A stretch of 64,000 nucleotides of DNA, taken from the NCBI RefSeq assembly GCF_014202425.1, contig NZ_JACHGT010000022.1:1-64000 (forward strand), given 5' to 3'. Position 1 is the first letter of the stretch. Every line of letters starts with the position of its first letter. Position numbers and translations under genes: made by a program. The stretch comes from Phytomonospora endophytica (lineage in GTDB: Bacteria > Actinomycetota > Actinomycetes > Mycobacteriales > Micromonosporaceae). This document shows, one piece after another, positions 51,601-60,953 of the stretch. Under the pieces are notes generated by a model that worked only from the letters and a program-made list of their open reading frames with translations, ran no database searches and was not told the origin of the DNA.

Positions 51601-52482
51601 GTGATCGCCGACACGCCCGAGGCCGAGGGCGGCCTGCGCGCCGACGCCCGGCGCAACCGCGCACGTGTTCTCGACGTCGCGCTGGAGACCTTCGCGACCG
51701 AGGGGATGGCGGTGACGCTCGGGGAGATCGCCCGGCGCGCGGGGGTCGGTGCGGGGACGGTGTATCGGCATTTCCCCAGTAAGGAGAGGCTTTTCGAAGA
51801 GGTGCTCGCCCGGCGGACCCGCGAGTTGGTCACGCTCGGGCGCGTGCTCGCGGAGGACGGCGCCGACCAGGGCGTGCGCTTCTTCGCCTTCTTCGACGAG
51901 GTCGTCGCGCAGGCCGCGGTCAACCGGGCGTTGTGCGACGGGTTTCATGCCATCAGCGGGCGTGAGACGAAACTGTCCGCGGAGCTGTTCGCCGAGTACC
52001 TGTCGGTGCTCGGTGGGCTGCTCACCGCCGCGCAGGCCTCCGGTGACGTGCGGGACGACGTGGACACGATGGACGTGCACGCCCTGATCTGGGGTGCCGC
52101 GCAGATCGAGGCCACCCGGAAGGACACGGGCGGGGGTCGGCATTTGACGCGGGTGATCGCCGAGGGGTTGCGGGCGGACGCGACGAAACCCGCGGCGGTT
52201 GAGCGGGAGCGTAACGAAACCTTGGCGGGAGTGCGAGACGAAACGCGGGGTGGGGGTTCGGTGGCGGGCGCTGCCGGGAGCGAGGTTGCGGGCGGGCTCG
52301 CGGGAGACGTGGCGGGCGGACGCGCGGGCGAGGTTGTGCGCGAGGCCGGGAGCGAGGTTGCGGGCAGGGCGGCGACGTGCGCGCAGTGCGGCAAGGTGAT
52401 CGAGGCGTCTCGCACGGGACGGCCGGCGCGGTTCTGCGGCCCGGCGTGCAGGCAGAAGGCGCACCGGGCCGCCCGCCGGTAG
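51601..52482 (+). CDS. TetR-family regulator with a low-complexity linker and C-terminal zinc-finger-like module
   Basis: 293 residues from GTG 51601. Helix-turn-helix at about 15-60 (NRARVLDVALETFATEGMAVTLGEIARRAGVGAGTVYRHFPSKERLFEEVL), then a TetR ligand domain to about 200. A linker rich in Gly, Ala, Val, Glu and Arg follows (repeats of EVAG and GDVAGG-like units). The module CAQCGKVIEASRTGRPARFCGPACRQKAHRAARR has a CxxC...CxxxC pattern. Such tails occur in actinobacterial TetR-like proteins and may bind zinc or nucleic acid. Divergent from the NmrA gene. Confidence 0.9.
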   Translation: MIADTPEAEGGLRADARRNRARVLDVALETFATEGMAVTLGEIARRAGVGAGTVYRHFPSKERLFEEVLARRTRELVTLGRVLAEDGADQGVRFFAFFDEVVAQAAVNRALCDGFHAISGRETKLSAELFAEYLSVLGGLLTAAQASGDVRDDVDTMDVHALIWGAAQIEATRKDTGGGRHLTRVIAEGLRADATKPAAVERERNETLAGVRDETRGGGSVAGAAGSEVAGGLAGDVAGGRAGEVVREAGSEVAGRAATCAQCGKVIEASRTGRPARFCGPACRQKAHRAARR

Positions 52483-52510
52483 AGCGAGCGGCGGGGACGG
52501 CGGCGGGAGG

Positions 52511-52566
52511 GTGCGGCAGTGCGGCAGTGCGGCAGTGCGGCAGTGCGGCAGTGCGGCAGTGCGGCA
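52511..52566 (+). repeat. Seven tandem copies of an 8-bp unit, GTGCGGCA
   Basis: Seven perfect head-to-tail copies of GTGCGGCA occupy 52511-52566, 29 bases after the TetR stop. Neighbouring sequence is unrelated. Such a simple repeat is prone to copy-number change by slippage. Confidence 0.95.
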
Positions 52567-52602
52567 GTAAGACCATCCCCCGGAAAAAGCGGCCGGTGGA
52601 AA

Positions 52603-52697
52603 TGTCACAGCCTGCCCGTATCGTGATTTTTGGGGCCCCCTTGGGACACATGGGAGAGCGCGCGATTCACCAGACCGCGCGCCGCCGCACGCTGCCC
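52603..52697 (+). repeat. Dispersed repeat, copy R1
   Basis: 95 bases sharing 91 positions with R2 (52808-52902). The core reads TGTCACA, then GCCCGTATCGTGATTTTTGG, then GGCCCCCTTGGGACAC and GGGAGAGCGCGCGATTCACC. Copy R1 lacks the GTGAAAC hairpin seen before R2 and R3. No gene is assigned. Confidence 0.85.
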
Positions 52698-52773
52698 AGC
52701 GGCAGGCCGCCTGCTTCGGATACGCCGTGAACAACAGCTGGGCTCCTTGCGACTGCTTCGCCGGCCATCCCTC

Positions 52774-52902
52774 GTGAAACATGCGCACGTTTCACGCCGC
52801 CCATTTCTGTCACACACCGCCCGTATCGTGATTTTTGGGGCCCCCTTGGGACACACGGGAGAGCGCGCGATTCACCAGACCGCGCGCCGCCGCACGCTGC
52901 CC
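52774..52902 (+). repeat. Dispersed repeat, copy R2, with hairpin
   Basis: Begins with the inverted repeat GTGAAAC-ATGCGCAC-GTTTCAC (52774-52795), then the 95-base body at 52808-52902. It lies downstream of the GH16 gene, and R3 lies upstream in opposite orientation, so the two bracket that gene. Confidence 0.85.
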
Positions 52903-52941
52903 TACGGCCGCCGCTCGCAAGCGCTCGAACCGACGGTTCGA

Positions 52942-52974
52942 GCGTGCCCCGGCCCGGAGGTCGCCGGGGCACGC
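52942..52974 (-). terminator. Terminator of the GH16 glucanase
   Basis: 11-bp stem GCGTGCCCCGG (52942-52952) / CCGGGGCACGC (52964-52974), 11-base loop, 9 bases past the GH16 stop. A second hairpin, CGCTCGAACCG/CGGTTCGAGCG (52922-52944), overlaps it. Confidence 0.8.
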
Positions 52975-52983
52975 TCCTCCGCG

Positions 52984-54369
52984 TCAGTGCGCGAAGCTCA
53001 ACCAGTTCACGTTGACGAAGTCGGCCGGCTGACCGCTGGTGAAGGTCAGGTACACGTCGTGCGTCCCGGTCGTCGCCGCGATGTTGGCGGGCACCGTCCG
53101 CCAGGACTGCCATCCACCCGTGTTGGCGATCGCGAAGCTCCCGATCACCGCGCCGGTCGGGCTGCCGAGCCGCACTTCGACCAGCCCGCTCACCCCGCCT
53201 CCGGCGCCCGAGGCCACGCGGGCGATGAACTGCCGGGCCGGGTTGGTCCCGAAGCGCACGCCGTTGAAGCGCAGCCAGTTGCCGTTGTTCGCCGCGCCGA
53301 TGTTCTGGCCGCCACCGGTGTCGGTGGTCCCCTCGGTGATCGTGCCCGACTGGGCGTTGAAGGCCTCGGCCTGGATCGTGGCGTAGGCGTCGAAGCCCGT
53401 GCCCGGATCCGGGTCGGGGTCACCGCCGCCGCCGGCGGTCCACACGCCCACGTAGTCGACGACCATCGGGCGGCCCGAGACGGTGCCCGCGTTCGGCGAC
53501 GCGCATCCGCAGACGCCGTTGGGGAAGGCGCCGCCCATGGCCACGTTGAGGATCACGAAGTAGCCGTGGTTGGTCATGTTCGTCCACGTCGTGGCGTCCA
53601 GCTGCGACTGGCTGACCGAGTGGAACTGCTGGCCGTCGACGTACCAGCGCAGCTGGTTCGGGCTGACCGACCGGTCCCACTCGAAGGTGTAGGTGTGGAA
53701 CGCCGACTGGCAGCTCGACCCCGGGCACGCCCTGTTGGCGGCGAGGCCGTTGGTCTCGTTGCAGGGTCCACCGGGGTTCACGCCGCAGTGCAGCACGCCC
53801 CAGACGGAGTTGATCCCGTTGACGTTCTCCATGATGTCGAACTCGCCGACGGCCGGCCAGTTCCAGTAGTTGCCGCGGTAGGGGGTCCCCAGCGCCCAGA
53901 ACGCGGGCCAGTAGCCGAGGGCCTGGGCACCGGTCACGTTCGGCATCTGGATGCGCGACTCGATCCGCAGCTTCCCCCCGGCGGCGGGCTGGAAGTCGCC
54001 GCGCTGGGTCTCGATGCGTCCGGAGGTCCAGTTGCCGGCGCCGTCGCGGATCGGCGTGATGCGCAGGTTGCCCGCGCCGTCGAGGCTGACGTTGGCGGTC
54101 GAGTCGGACTTGTAGTCGATCTCGCCGGTGCCCCAGTTGCCCGGGCCGCCGGGATATCCGTGGCCGATGTCGTAGATCCAGTTGGAACGGTTGACGCCGG
54201 TGCCGGCGGCGCCGTTGAAGTCGTCGCCGAACACGAGGTTCCAGCCCGCCGGATTCGGCAGTGCCGCTGGGGCCGGGGCAGCGGTGGCGCCGAGGACGAG
54301 CGCGGAGGAGAGGAGTGCGAGGACTGCGGTGATGACGGTGGGACGTCGTAACGGGCGTCTGGATCGCAT
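52984..54369 (-). CDS. Secreted GH16 glycosidase (beta-glucanase type) with CBM6
   Basis: 461 residues. Signal peptide (RSRRPLRRPTVITAVLALLSSALVLG, cleavage near APA). GH16 domain at about 40-315 with the catalytic VGEFDIMENVNG (ExDxxE) near residue 180, GYWPAFWALGTPYRGNYWNWP before it and FHTYTFEWDRS after. A GDPDPDPGTG linker leads to a C-terminal CBM6-type domain (YATIQAEAFNAQSGTITEG, NGNWLRFNGVRF, DVYLTFTSG, FVNVNWLSF). It probably cleaves beta-1,3 or mixed-linkage glucan outside the cell. Confidence 0.93.
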   Translation of the reverse strand: MRSRRPLRRPTVITAVLALLSSALVLGATAAPAPAALPNPAGWNLVFGDDFNGAAGTGVNRSNWIYDIGHGYPGGPGNWGTGEIDYKSDSTANVSLDGAGNLRITPIRDGAGNWTSGRIETQRGDFQPAAGGKLRIESRIQMPNVTGAQALGYWPAFWALGTPYRGNYWNWPAVGEFDIMENVNGINSVWGVLHCGVNPGGPCNETNGLAANRACPGSSCQSAFHTYTFEWDRSVSPNQLRWYVDGQQFHSVSQSQLDATTWTNMTNHGYFVILNVAMGGAFPNGVCGCASPNAGTVSGRPMVVDYVGVWTAGGGGDPDPDPGTGFDAYATIQAEAFNAQSGTITEGTTDTGGGQNIGAANNGNWLRFNGVRFGTNPARQFIARVASGAGGGVSGLVEVRLGSPTGAVIGSFAIANTGGWQSWRTVPANIAATTGTHDVYLTFTSGQPADFVNVNWLSFAH

Positions 54370-54404
54370 GTCGGGTCTCCCTTGCGGTAAAGCTTGTTGA
54401 ATTA

Positions 54405-54433
54405 ACGCTAGGGAGACCGGGTTGTAATGTCAA
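54405..54433 (-). promoter_or_regulatory. Promoter and palindromic operator of the GH16 gene
   Basis: On the minus strand TTGACA (54433-54428) and TAGCGT (54410-54405) are exactly 17 bases apart. The palindrome ATGG-AAA-CCAT (54432-54442) touches the -35 box and is well placed for a sugar-responsive repressor such as a LacI-type protein. Confidence 0.6.
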
Positions 54434-54619
54434 TGGTTTCCATAGAGGTGGGGATTAGGGGCGAGTTGTCGGGAGAGTTCTGGGAGTTCTTTGCGTTAAG
54501 GCGGCGGCCGGACCACGAGGGGCGTGACAGCGGGCGCGGACTCAGGCGACCGGTGACGCCGGCGAGCGCGACCTGAGGGCAGCGCTCAGGTGCGGACGAG
54601 CGAACGAAACGAACACTCC

Positions 54620-54708
54620 CCCGCATCCCCCACAGGGGCCCCGAAAATAACGATACGGGCTGGTTGTGACAGAAACCTCCGGCCGCGAAACGTACGCATG
54701 TTTCGCGG
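54620..54708 (-). repeat. Dispersed repeat, copy R3, with hairpin
   Basis: Inverted relative to R1 and R2. Reading the minus strand: the hairpin CCGCGAAAC-ATGCGTAC-GTTTCGCGG (54708-54683), then TTTCTGTCACA, GCCCGTATCGTTATTTTCGG and GGCCCC. It is more diverged than R1/R2 but keeps the same order of parts. The rest of 54434-54755 shows no gene. Confidence 0.75.
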
Positions 54709-54755
54709 CGTGGGTCGACCCGGGCCGCCACCAGCGGCGGACGACCGCGCCCCAC

Positions 54756-55709
54756 CTACAGCGTCTGCCGCCGGTCGATCGCCACGAAGGACCCGCTGTG
54801 CTTTTTCGCCACGCTCTTCATCTCCGTGGCGACCTCGACCACCTCGCGCGGGTCGGTGAAGACCCGGTGGCTGGAAATCGCCACCCCGATCGACAGCGTC
54901 ACGAAACCCGCCCGGACCGGGTTCCCCTGCCGGTCGGTCACCTCGACGTATCCGCGCTCACGGTCGCGTTCGTCGTACAGCACCAGCGCGCGTTCCTCGA
55001 AGTCCATGATCGCGCGCTGCGTGATCGCCTGGACCTGCTCGGGGACGCACAGAATGATGAAGTCGTCGCCGCCGACATGCCCGAGGAAGGCCAGCGGCGG
55101 CCCCGCGCCGACCACTCCTCTGTGCAGCGACGACGCCAGCGTCGAGATGAAGTCGTCGCCGCGCACGAAACCGTAGGCGTCGTTGACGCTCTTGAAGTGG
55201 TTGGCGTCGACGTAGCAGAGCGCGAACTCGTTGCCCTGCCGCATCCAGCCGGTGACCTCGCGGGTGATGCGCGCGTTGCCGGGCAGGCCGGTCAGCGGCG
55301 ACAGCTCCCGGATCTCGCGGTGGCGGCGCAGCACGGAGTGCACACGGGCGACCAGCTCCTGGGTGTCGAAGGGCTTGACGATGTAGTCGTCGGCGCCGGT
55401 CGTCAGTCCCACGATCTTGTCGGCCGAGAGGTTCTTCGCGGTCAGCAGGATGATCGGCAGGCTCGCCGTCATCGGGTCGCTGCGCAGCTGCCTGGTCAGC
55501 TCGACGCCGTCGACCATCGGCATCATGACGTCGAGCAGGACCATGTCCGGGCGGCGCCGGGCCAGGTGCGCCAGCGCCTGGTAACCATCGCCGGCGGTGA
55601 CGACCTCGAAGCCCTCCAGCCGGAGGTTCAGCGCGACGAAACGCGCGATGTCGGCGTCGTCGTCGACCACCAGCACCAGCCCGCGGTTGCTCTCCTCCGG
55701 ACTGGTCAC
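54756..55709 (-). CDS. Response regulator with GGDEF-like output domain (REC-GGDDF)
   Basis: 317 residues from GTG 55709. The receiver domain is complete: VVDDDAD, phosphoacceptor in MVLLDVMMP, Thr in LLTAKN, Lys in IVKPFD. The output domain (from about 135) has the diguanylate-cyclase fold ([36 protein letters not shown]). Its signature is [12 protein letters not shown], with Asp where GGDEF has Glu, so activity is uncertain. It may make, bind or sense c-di-GMP. GTGA overlap with rpe suggests coupling; no kinase is adjacent. Confidence 0.9.
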   Translation of the reverse strand: MTSPEESNRGLVLVVDDDADIARFVALNLRLEGFEVVTAGDGYQALAHLARRRPDMVLLDVMMPMVDGVELTRQLRSDPMTASLPIILLTAKNLSADKIVGLTTGADDYIVKPFDTQELVARVHSVLRRHREIRELSPLTGLPGNARITREVTGWMRQGNEFALCYVDANHFKSVNDAYGFVRGDDFISTLASSLHRGVVGAGPPLAFLGHVGGDDFIILCVPEQVQAITQRAIMDFEERALVLYDERDRERGYVEVTDRQGNPVRAGFVTLSIGVAISSHRVFTDPREVVEVATEMKSVAKKHSGSFVAIDRRQTL

Positions 55710-56428
55710 CCCCCGCTCCTCACCCCGTGCGCTGTGCCTGCCGATGGGATTAAGACCGCGCTGTCGGCCAGGGCCCGCAGACGGCGGATCGCCTCGGCCG
55801 GGTCCTGTGCCCCGTAGATCGCCGTCCCCGCCACGAACGCGTCCGCCCCCGCCTCGGCCGCCGCGGCGATCGTGTCGTCGGCGATGCCGCCGTCGACCTC
55901 GATCCTCAGTTCCAGATGCCCCGAGCGTGCCGACTGCCGCGCGGTGCGGACCTTGTCGAGCAGCTCCGGGATGAACGACTGGCCGCCGAAGCCCGCCTTG
56001 ATCGTCATGATCAGCAGGGTGTCGAAGGCCGGGAGGATGTCCAGGAACTCCTCGACCGGGGTGTCGCGGTCGATCGCCAGACCGGCCTTGCTGCCCGCCG
56101 CGCGCAGATCCTTCGCGATCGCGACCGGGTCGGCCGCCGCCTCGGCGTGGAAGGTGACGTTGTAGGCGCCCAGTTCGGCGTACCCGACGGCCCAGCGGTC
56201 CGGGTCCTCGATCATCAGATGGCAGTCGAGGGGCAGCGAGGTGGCCGCCTTCAGCGACTTCACCACCGGCGGCCCGAGCGTCAGGTTCGGCACGAAATGG
56301 TTGTCCATGACGTCCACGTGCAGCCAGTCGGCTTCCCCGGCGACCGCCGCCATCGCCTCGTCCAGCCTGGCGAAATCGGCCGCGAGGAGACTCGGCGCGA
56401 TAACCGTATCGGTTCTGTCCACTGGCAC
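55706..56428 (-). CDS. rpe: Ribulose-phosphate 3-epimerase
   Basis: 240 residues from GTG 56428. TIM barrel: [35 protein letters not shown] with metal His and Asp, [42 protein letters not shown]. Interconverts ribulose-5-P and xylulose-5-P in the pentose phosphate pathway. In relatives it sits between rsmB and the rib genes. Here accessory genes separate it from both, and a GGDEF-like gene overlaps its end. Confidence 0.96.
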   Translation of the reverse strand: MPVDRTDTVIAPSLLAADFARLDEAMAAVAGEADWLHVDVMDNHFVPNLTLGPPVVKSLKAATSLPLDCHLMIEDPDRWAVGYAELGAYNVTFHAEAAADPVAIAKDLRAAGSKAGLAIDRDTPVEEFLDILPAFDTLLIMTIKAGFGGQSFIPELLDKVRTARQSARSGHLELRIEVDGGIADDTIAAAAEAGADAFVAGTAIYGAQDPAEAIRRLRALADSAVLIPSAGTAHGVRSGG

Positions 56429-56435
56429 AGTGTAG

Positions 56436-57302
56436 TCAGGTGTTCGGCGTGTACCTCGAACGCGTCAGCGCATCGGCGGCGAGCGCCCGTTCGGCCCGGA
56501 TGCGCTGCATCGTCGCGTAGGACGGCGATCCCGGCGCGGTCACGTAGAGCACCAGCCGCTGGTCGCGGTCGGGGATCAGCAGGACCTGGCAGGTGATGTG
56601 CATGGTGCCGTGTTCCGGGTGGTCGATGGTCTTCGACAGGTCACGGCGGACCTCGACCTCGTGTTCGGCCCAGATCTGCCCGAACTCGGGGCTGGCCCGC
56701 AGGAGTTCCTCGACGAAGGCGCCGATGCTCGGGTCGTCGGGGTAGCGGCCGAGGGCGGCGCGCAGGTCGGCGATGGAGGAGCGCGCGAAGGCGAGGTGCT
56801 GCCGGTCGGTGAAGAGTTCGGGCACCGGTTCGCGGAAGATCCAGCGCAGGACGTTGCGGTCGTGTTCGGGGTGGGCGGAGAGGTCGCCGATGAACGCGAC
56901 GGCCAGGTCGTTCCAGGCGAGGATGTCGTATTTGGCGTCGAGGACGTAGGCGGGGACGTCGGTGAGCCCTTCGATGAGGTGCAGGATGCTCGGGGGCACG
57001 TCCCTGCGCAGCAGGCTCTGGGGTGCGGGGGTCTCGCCGGCCAGGTGGAACAGGTGGGTGCGTTCGTCGATGTTGAGCATGAGCGCGCGGCTGAGGGCCG
57101 ACAGGATCTGCCGCGAGGGCCGCGGTCCGCGGGCCTGTTCGAGCCGGATGTAGTACTCGATGGACATCCCGGCGAGTTGCGCGACCTCCTGCCGCCGCAG
57201 ACCGGGCGTCCGCCGGCGTCCGCCTTCGGGCAGGCCGACGGCCGAGGGCTTGAGCTTGGCCCTGCGGGCCCGGAGGTACTCGGCGAGTTCGGCGCGCTGC
57301 AT
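56436..57302 (-). CDS. XRE-family regulator with MmyB-like ligand domain
   Basis: 288 residues. Helix-turn-helix at about 10-65 ([54 protein letters not shown]). An MmyB-type sensor follows ([34 protein letters not shown]). It is divergent from a short-chain dehydrogenase, the common arrangement in which this family represses the neighbour. Confidence 0.93.
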   Translation of the reverse strand: MQRAELAEYLRARRAKLKPSAVGLPEGGRRRTPGLRRQEVAQLAGMSIEYYIRLEQARGPRPSRQILSALSRALMLNIDERTHLFHLAGETPAPQSLLRRDVPPSILHLIEGLTDVPAYVLDAKYDILAWNDLAVAFIGDLSAHPEHDRNVLRWIFREPVPELFTDRQHLAFARSSIADLRAALGRYPDDPSIGAFVEELLRASPEFGQIWAEHEVEVRRDLSKTIDHPEHGTMHITCQVLLIPDRDQRLVLYVTAPGSPSYATMQRIRAERALAADALTRSRYTPNT

Positions 57303-57403
57303 GGGTCAAGGGTCTCTCGCGGTGGCCGTTCCAGGGAGGTACCGGCGATACCACGTTCAGCGGGTCTCTGTCCGCCGCGGCGATCCGGGGTGAGGCTTCG
57401 ACC

Positions 57404-58132
57404 ATGACGACGAAGATCGCGCTGGTCACCGGCGCCAACAAGGGAATCGGCCTCGACATCGCCCGGGGTCTCGGCAAGGCGGGAGTGACGGTCCTGGTGG
57501 GGGCCCGCTCCGCGGAACGCGGTGAGGCGGCCGCCGAAACGCTGCGGTCGGAGGGGCTTGAGGCGGAGTTCGTGCGTCTCGACGTCACCGACGCCGCGAC
57601 GATCGCGGCCGCCGCGAAGCACATCGAGGAGGCCCACGGGCGGCTCGACATCCTGGTGAACAACGCGGGGATCATCGACCGCAGGGAAGGCTGGATGCCG
57701 ACCGAGACGCCCGTGGACGCGGTCCGGAACACCTTCGAGACCAACGTCTTCGGGGTGATCGCGGTGACCAACGCACTCGTCGGGCTGCTGGAGCGTGCCG
57801 CGGAGCCGCGGATCGTCAACGTCACCAGCGAGGTGGGGTCCTTCGCGATGATGACGAATCCGGAGAGTCCCTATTATCCGCTCCGGGGCGTGGGTTACCA
57901 GGCGTCGAAGTCGGCGCTGAACGCCGTCACGATCGCCTACGCCAAGACCTTCGCCGACACGGCGTTCAGGGTGAACGCGGTCAACCCCGGGTACTGCGCG
58001 ACCGACCTCAACGGCAACGCCGGGCACCGGACGCCGGAGGAGGGCTCGCGGGCGGCGATCCGGATGGCGCTGATCGGCGCCGACGGTCCTACGGGGACCT
58101 TCGAGAGCGAGGAGGGGCCGCACCCCTGGTAG
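57404..58132 (+). CDS. Short-chain dehydrogenase/reductase
   Basis: 242 residues, classical SDR. Cofactor motif TGANKGIG near residue 11, NNAG near 84, active-site Ser in VNVTSEVGS and YxxxK in YQASKSALN, then NAVNPGYCATDLNG. The Arg in GARSAERG favours NADPH. It resembles carbonyl-reductase-like SDRs; the substrate is unknown. Divergent from the XRE/MmyB regulator. Confidence 0.93.
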   Translation: MTTKIALVTGANKGIGLDIARGLGKAGVTVLVGARSAERGEAAAETLRSEGLEAEFVRLDVTDAATIAAAAKHIEEAHGRLDILVNNAGIIDRREGWMPTETPVDAVRNTFETNVFGVIAVTNALVGLLERAAEPRIVNVTSEVGSFAMMTNPESPYYPLRGVGYQASKSALNAVTIAYAKTFADTAFRVNAVNPGYCATDLNGNAGHRTPEEGSRAAIRMALIGADGPTGTFESEEGPHPW

Positions 58133-58161
58133 GCGCGTGACGCCTTCGGGGTGCCCGCGTG

Positions 58162-58626
58162 TCAGGCCATGTCGCGCAGGTGTCCCGACGGCGTGTAGTC
58201 GATCTTCCAGTGGGTGTAGACGCCGAGTTGGTCGTCCTTGAGGCAGCGCAGGCCGATGCTCACCCAGCGGATCTCGTCGCCCTCACCGGCGGCGGCGAAA
58301 CCGACGGCGACGGCGAACACGTCGCCGCCGCAGGGGCATTCGCACCGCTCGGGTTCGGCCTCGGTCCAGTAGTCGGCGCTGTCGGCGATGAGCGTGAACT
58401 CGCCGCAGGCGACGCAGTGGCGTTCGGCGCAGCCGGCCTCGTCGTCCACGCCGACCTCGAAGGCGCGGCCTCCGCAGGAGGCGCAGACCGACTCGGCGAC
58501 GCTCGCGACCTCGTAACCGCCGGCCCGGAAGTCCTTGAGATGGGCGGTCAGCGCGGCGAGGTCACCACCCTGCCGATGCGGCCGCCGGCCGGGCCGCGGG
58601 TTCTCCTGTGACGTCACCTTCGCCAT
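58162..58626 (-). CDS. Cysteine-rich zinc-ribbon-like protein
   Basis: 154 residues; family not identified. Three Cys pairs (VCASCGGRAFEV, HCVACGEF, CECPCGGDVF) suggest one or two zinc ribbons, followed by a beta-rich part (IRWVSIGLRCLKDDQLGVYTHWKIDYTPSGHL). It lies downstream of rsmB on the same strand, 22 bases away, and could be cotranscribed. Confidence 0.75.
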   Translation of the reverse strand: MAKVTSQENPRPGRRPHRQGGDLAALTAHLKDFRAGGYEVASVAESVCASCGGRAFEVGVDDEAGCAERHCVACGEFTLIADSADYWTEAEPERCECPCGGDVFAVAVGFAAAGEGDEIRWVSIGLRCLKDDQLGVYTHWKIDYTPSGHLRDMA

Positions 58627-58648
58627 TGTGCCGTTGAGGTCCGACAGT

Positions 58649-59986
58649 TCACTTCCGCAGAACGGCCAGGAACATGGCGTCCGTACCGTGGCGATGGGGC
58701 CACAACTGGACATGCGGCTCGGGTCCGAGTCCGTCGACGCCCGGGAAGAGCGGCCGCGCGTCGACGGCCGAGACGCCTTCGGCGGCTTCGGCGATCTCGC
58801 GGGTCTCGGCGAGGTGCGGGGAGCAGGTCACGTAGGCGACGACCCCACCGGGACGCAGGAGGCGAATCGCCGAGGCGAGCAGCCGGGTCTGGAGCACGGT
58901 GAGGTCGGCGATGTCCGACGGCTGGCGGCGCCAGCGTGCTTCTGGGCGGCGGCGCAGGGCGCCGAGTCCGGTGCAGGGCGCGTCGACGAGGACGCGGTCG
59001 TAGGTGCCGTCCTCGCCGAACGTGCGGCCGTCAGCCTCGTGGACGGTCACGGGGAGCCCGGCGACGGTCTTCTCGACGAGGCGGGCGCGGTGGGCGGAGA
59101 CCTCGACGGCGTCGAGGGTGGCACCGCGCTGGGCCGCGAGCGAACCGAGCAGCGCGGCCTTGCCTCCGGGGCCGGCGCACAGGTCGAGCCAGCGTTCGTC
59201 GCGTCCTTCGAGCGGCACGGCGGCCAGGGCGGCGGCGACCGCCTGACTGCCCTCGTCCTGGACGTGGGCGCCGCCGTCGACGACCGCGGGGATGTCGCCG
59301 GGCGCTCCGCCGGGGAGGATCACCGCGTACGGGGACAGCGCGCCGGGTTTCCCGCCCGTGGCGGCCGCGAGTTCGTCGCGGTCGACGCGGCCGGGTCGCG
59401 CGCACAGGTGCACCGACGGGGCGGCGTTGTCGGCGTCGAGGAGGGCCGGGAGCTCGGCGTCGTCCCCGAGGGACGCGGCGAAGGCGCGGACGATCCACTC
59501 GGGGTGCGCGTGGCGCAGGGCGAGCGCGCCGACCGGGTCGGACGGGCTCAGTTTGTGCAGCCACGAGTCGAGGGGGCGGGCGGCGACCTTGCGCAGTACG
59601 GCGTTGACGAACCCGGCGGGCCGGTGCCCGGCGACCTTGCGGACCAGTGACACCGAGGTCGCCACGGCCGCGTGGGCGGGGACGCGGGTGTAGAGGATCT
59701 GATAGGCCCCGAGGCGCAGGACGTCGGCGACGGGCTGGTCGAGGCTCGCGGTCTCGCGGCCGGTGACCGACGCGACGATCCGGTCGAGGGTGCCGCGGGC
59801 GCGGCTGGCGCCGTAGGCGAGTTCGGTGGCGAGGGCCGCGTCGCGGCCGGTCACCTTGCGTTCGGTGAGCAGGCGCGGGAGGACGAGGTTGGCGTAGGCG
59901 TCGTCGCGGCTGACGGCGGCGAGGGTGTCGTAGGCGATGCTGCGGGGGTCGTCGGAGGTGGCGCGGCGGCCCGAGCCACCGGTCAC
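58649..59986 (-). CDS. rsmB: 16S rRNA m5C967 methyltransferase
   Basis: 445 residues from GTG 59986. N-terminal NusB-like domain ([25 protein letters not shown]), then the SAM domain with [39 protein letters not shown] (catalytic Cys) and [16 protein letters not shown] (second Cys). GTGA overlap with fmt. Confidence 0.96.
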   Translation of the reverse strand: MTGGSGRRATSDDPRSIAYDTLAAVSRDDAYANLVLPRLLTERKVTGRDAALATELAYGASRARGTLDRIVASVTGRETASLDQPVADVLRLGAYQILYTRVPAHAAVATSVSLVRKVAGHRPAGFVNAVLRKVAARPLDSWLHKLSPSDPVGALALRHAHPEWIVRAFAASLGDDAELPALLDADNAAPSVHLCARPGRVDRDELAAATGGKPGALSPYAVILPGGAPGDIPAVVDGGAHVQDEGSQAVAAALAAVPLEGRDERWLDLCAGPGGKAALLGSLAAQRGATLDAVEVSAHRARLVEKTVAGLPVTVHEADGRTFGEDGTYDRVLVDAPCTGLGALRRRPEARWRRQPSDIADLTVLQTRLLASAIRLLRPGGVVAYVTCSPHLAETREIAEAAEGVSAVDARPLFPGVDGLGPEPHVQLWPHRHGTDAMFLAVLRK

Positions 59987-60909
59987 TGGAAACGCTCCCC
60001 GGTCGCGAAGGGGTTGCCGCGCAGCCAGGCGTCGGCGGGCATGGGTTTCTTGCCGGGCGGCTGGACCTCGCCGAGGCGGACGGGCATGGTGGCGGTGCCG
60101 ACGTGCACGGTGCCGCGTTCGACGGCGACCTCGCCGGGTGCCAGCGCCGGACCGTCGGGGTCGGGGCGGACGGGGCCGAGTTTCACGCGCTGGCCGTCGC
60201 GGAGGGTCCAGGCGCCGGGCGCCGGAGTCATTGCGCGGATCTTGCGGTCGACGGCGAAGGCCGGTTCGCTCCAGCGGACCTGGGCGTCCTCGACGGTGAT
60301 CTTCGGGGCGAGGCTGATGCCGTCGTCGGGCTGCGGGACGGCGCGGGCCGCGCCCGCCTCGATCGCGTCGAGGACGGTGACGAGCAGGCCGGCGCCGCTG
60401 TCGGCGAGTCGGCCGAGGAGGTCGCCGGAGGTGTCGGTGGGGCCGATCGCCTCGGTGAGGGAGCCGTAGACGGGGCCGGTGTCGAGGCCCTTCTCCAGCT
60501 GGAAGACGCACGCGCCGGTGATCTCGTCGCCGTGCCACACCGCGTGCTGCACGGGGGCGGCGCCGCGCCAGGCGGGCAGGAGCGAGAAGTGCAGGTTGAC
60601 CCAGCCGTGCGCGGGGATCTCCAGCGCCGACGTCGGGACGAGCGCGCCGTAGGCGACGACCGGGACGCAGTCGGGCGCGAGTTCGCGGAGGCGGTCGAGG
60701 AACTCCGGCTCGCGGGGTTTGAGCGGGGTGAGGACCTCGACGTTGCGGTCGTCGGCCCACGCCGCCACCGGCGAGCGCGAGGTCTTGCGGCCGCGGCCGA
60801 CGCGGGCGTCGGGCCGGGTCACCACGGCGAGGAGGTCGTGTCCGCTCGCCTCGATCGCGTTGAGAGCCGGGATCGCCACTTCGGGCGTCCCGGCGAAGAT
60901 CAGTCGCAT
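59983..60909 (-). CDS. fmt: Methionyl-tRNA formyltransferase
   Basis: 308 residues. [58 protein letters not shown] with the SLLP and Asn/His/Asp catalytic elements. The C-terminal domain is about 100 residues. Formylates initiator Met-tRNA with formyl-tetrahydrofolate. Overlaps rsmB; def is 44 bases upstream. Confidence 0.97.
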   Translation of the reverse strand: MRLIFAGTPEVAIPALNAIEASGHDLLAVVTRPDARVGRGRKTSRSPVAAWADDRNVEVLTPLKPREPEFLDRLRELAPDCVPVVAYGALVPTSALEIPAHGWVNLHFSLLPAWRGAAPVQHAVWHGDEITGACVFQLEKGLDTGPVYGSLTEAIGPTDTSGDLLGRLADSGAGLLVTVLDAIEAGAARAVPQPDDGISLAPKITVEDAQVRWSEPAFAVDRKIRAMTPAPGAWTLRDGQRVKLGPVRPDPDGPALAPGEVAVERGTVHVGTATMPVRLGEVQPPGKKPMPADAWLRGNPFATGERFQ

Positions 60910-60953
60910 CCGCTCAATCCCCCATCAGGTCCTTGCAGGCAACCTAGCCGACG

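Noticed and set aside
52511-52566. CRISPR array
   Set aside because: The 8-bp unit is repeated without spacers, so it is a simple tandem repeat.
52774-52795. parS site for ParB
   Set aside because: The arms GTGAAAC and GTTTCAC look similar to parS, but an 8-base spacer separates them and the core CACGTG is absent; it is part of the dispersed repeat.
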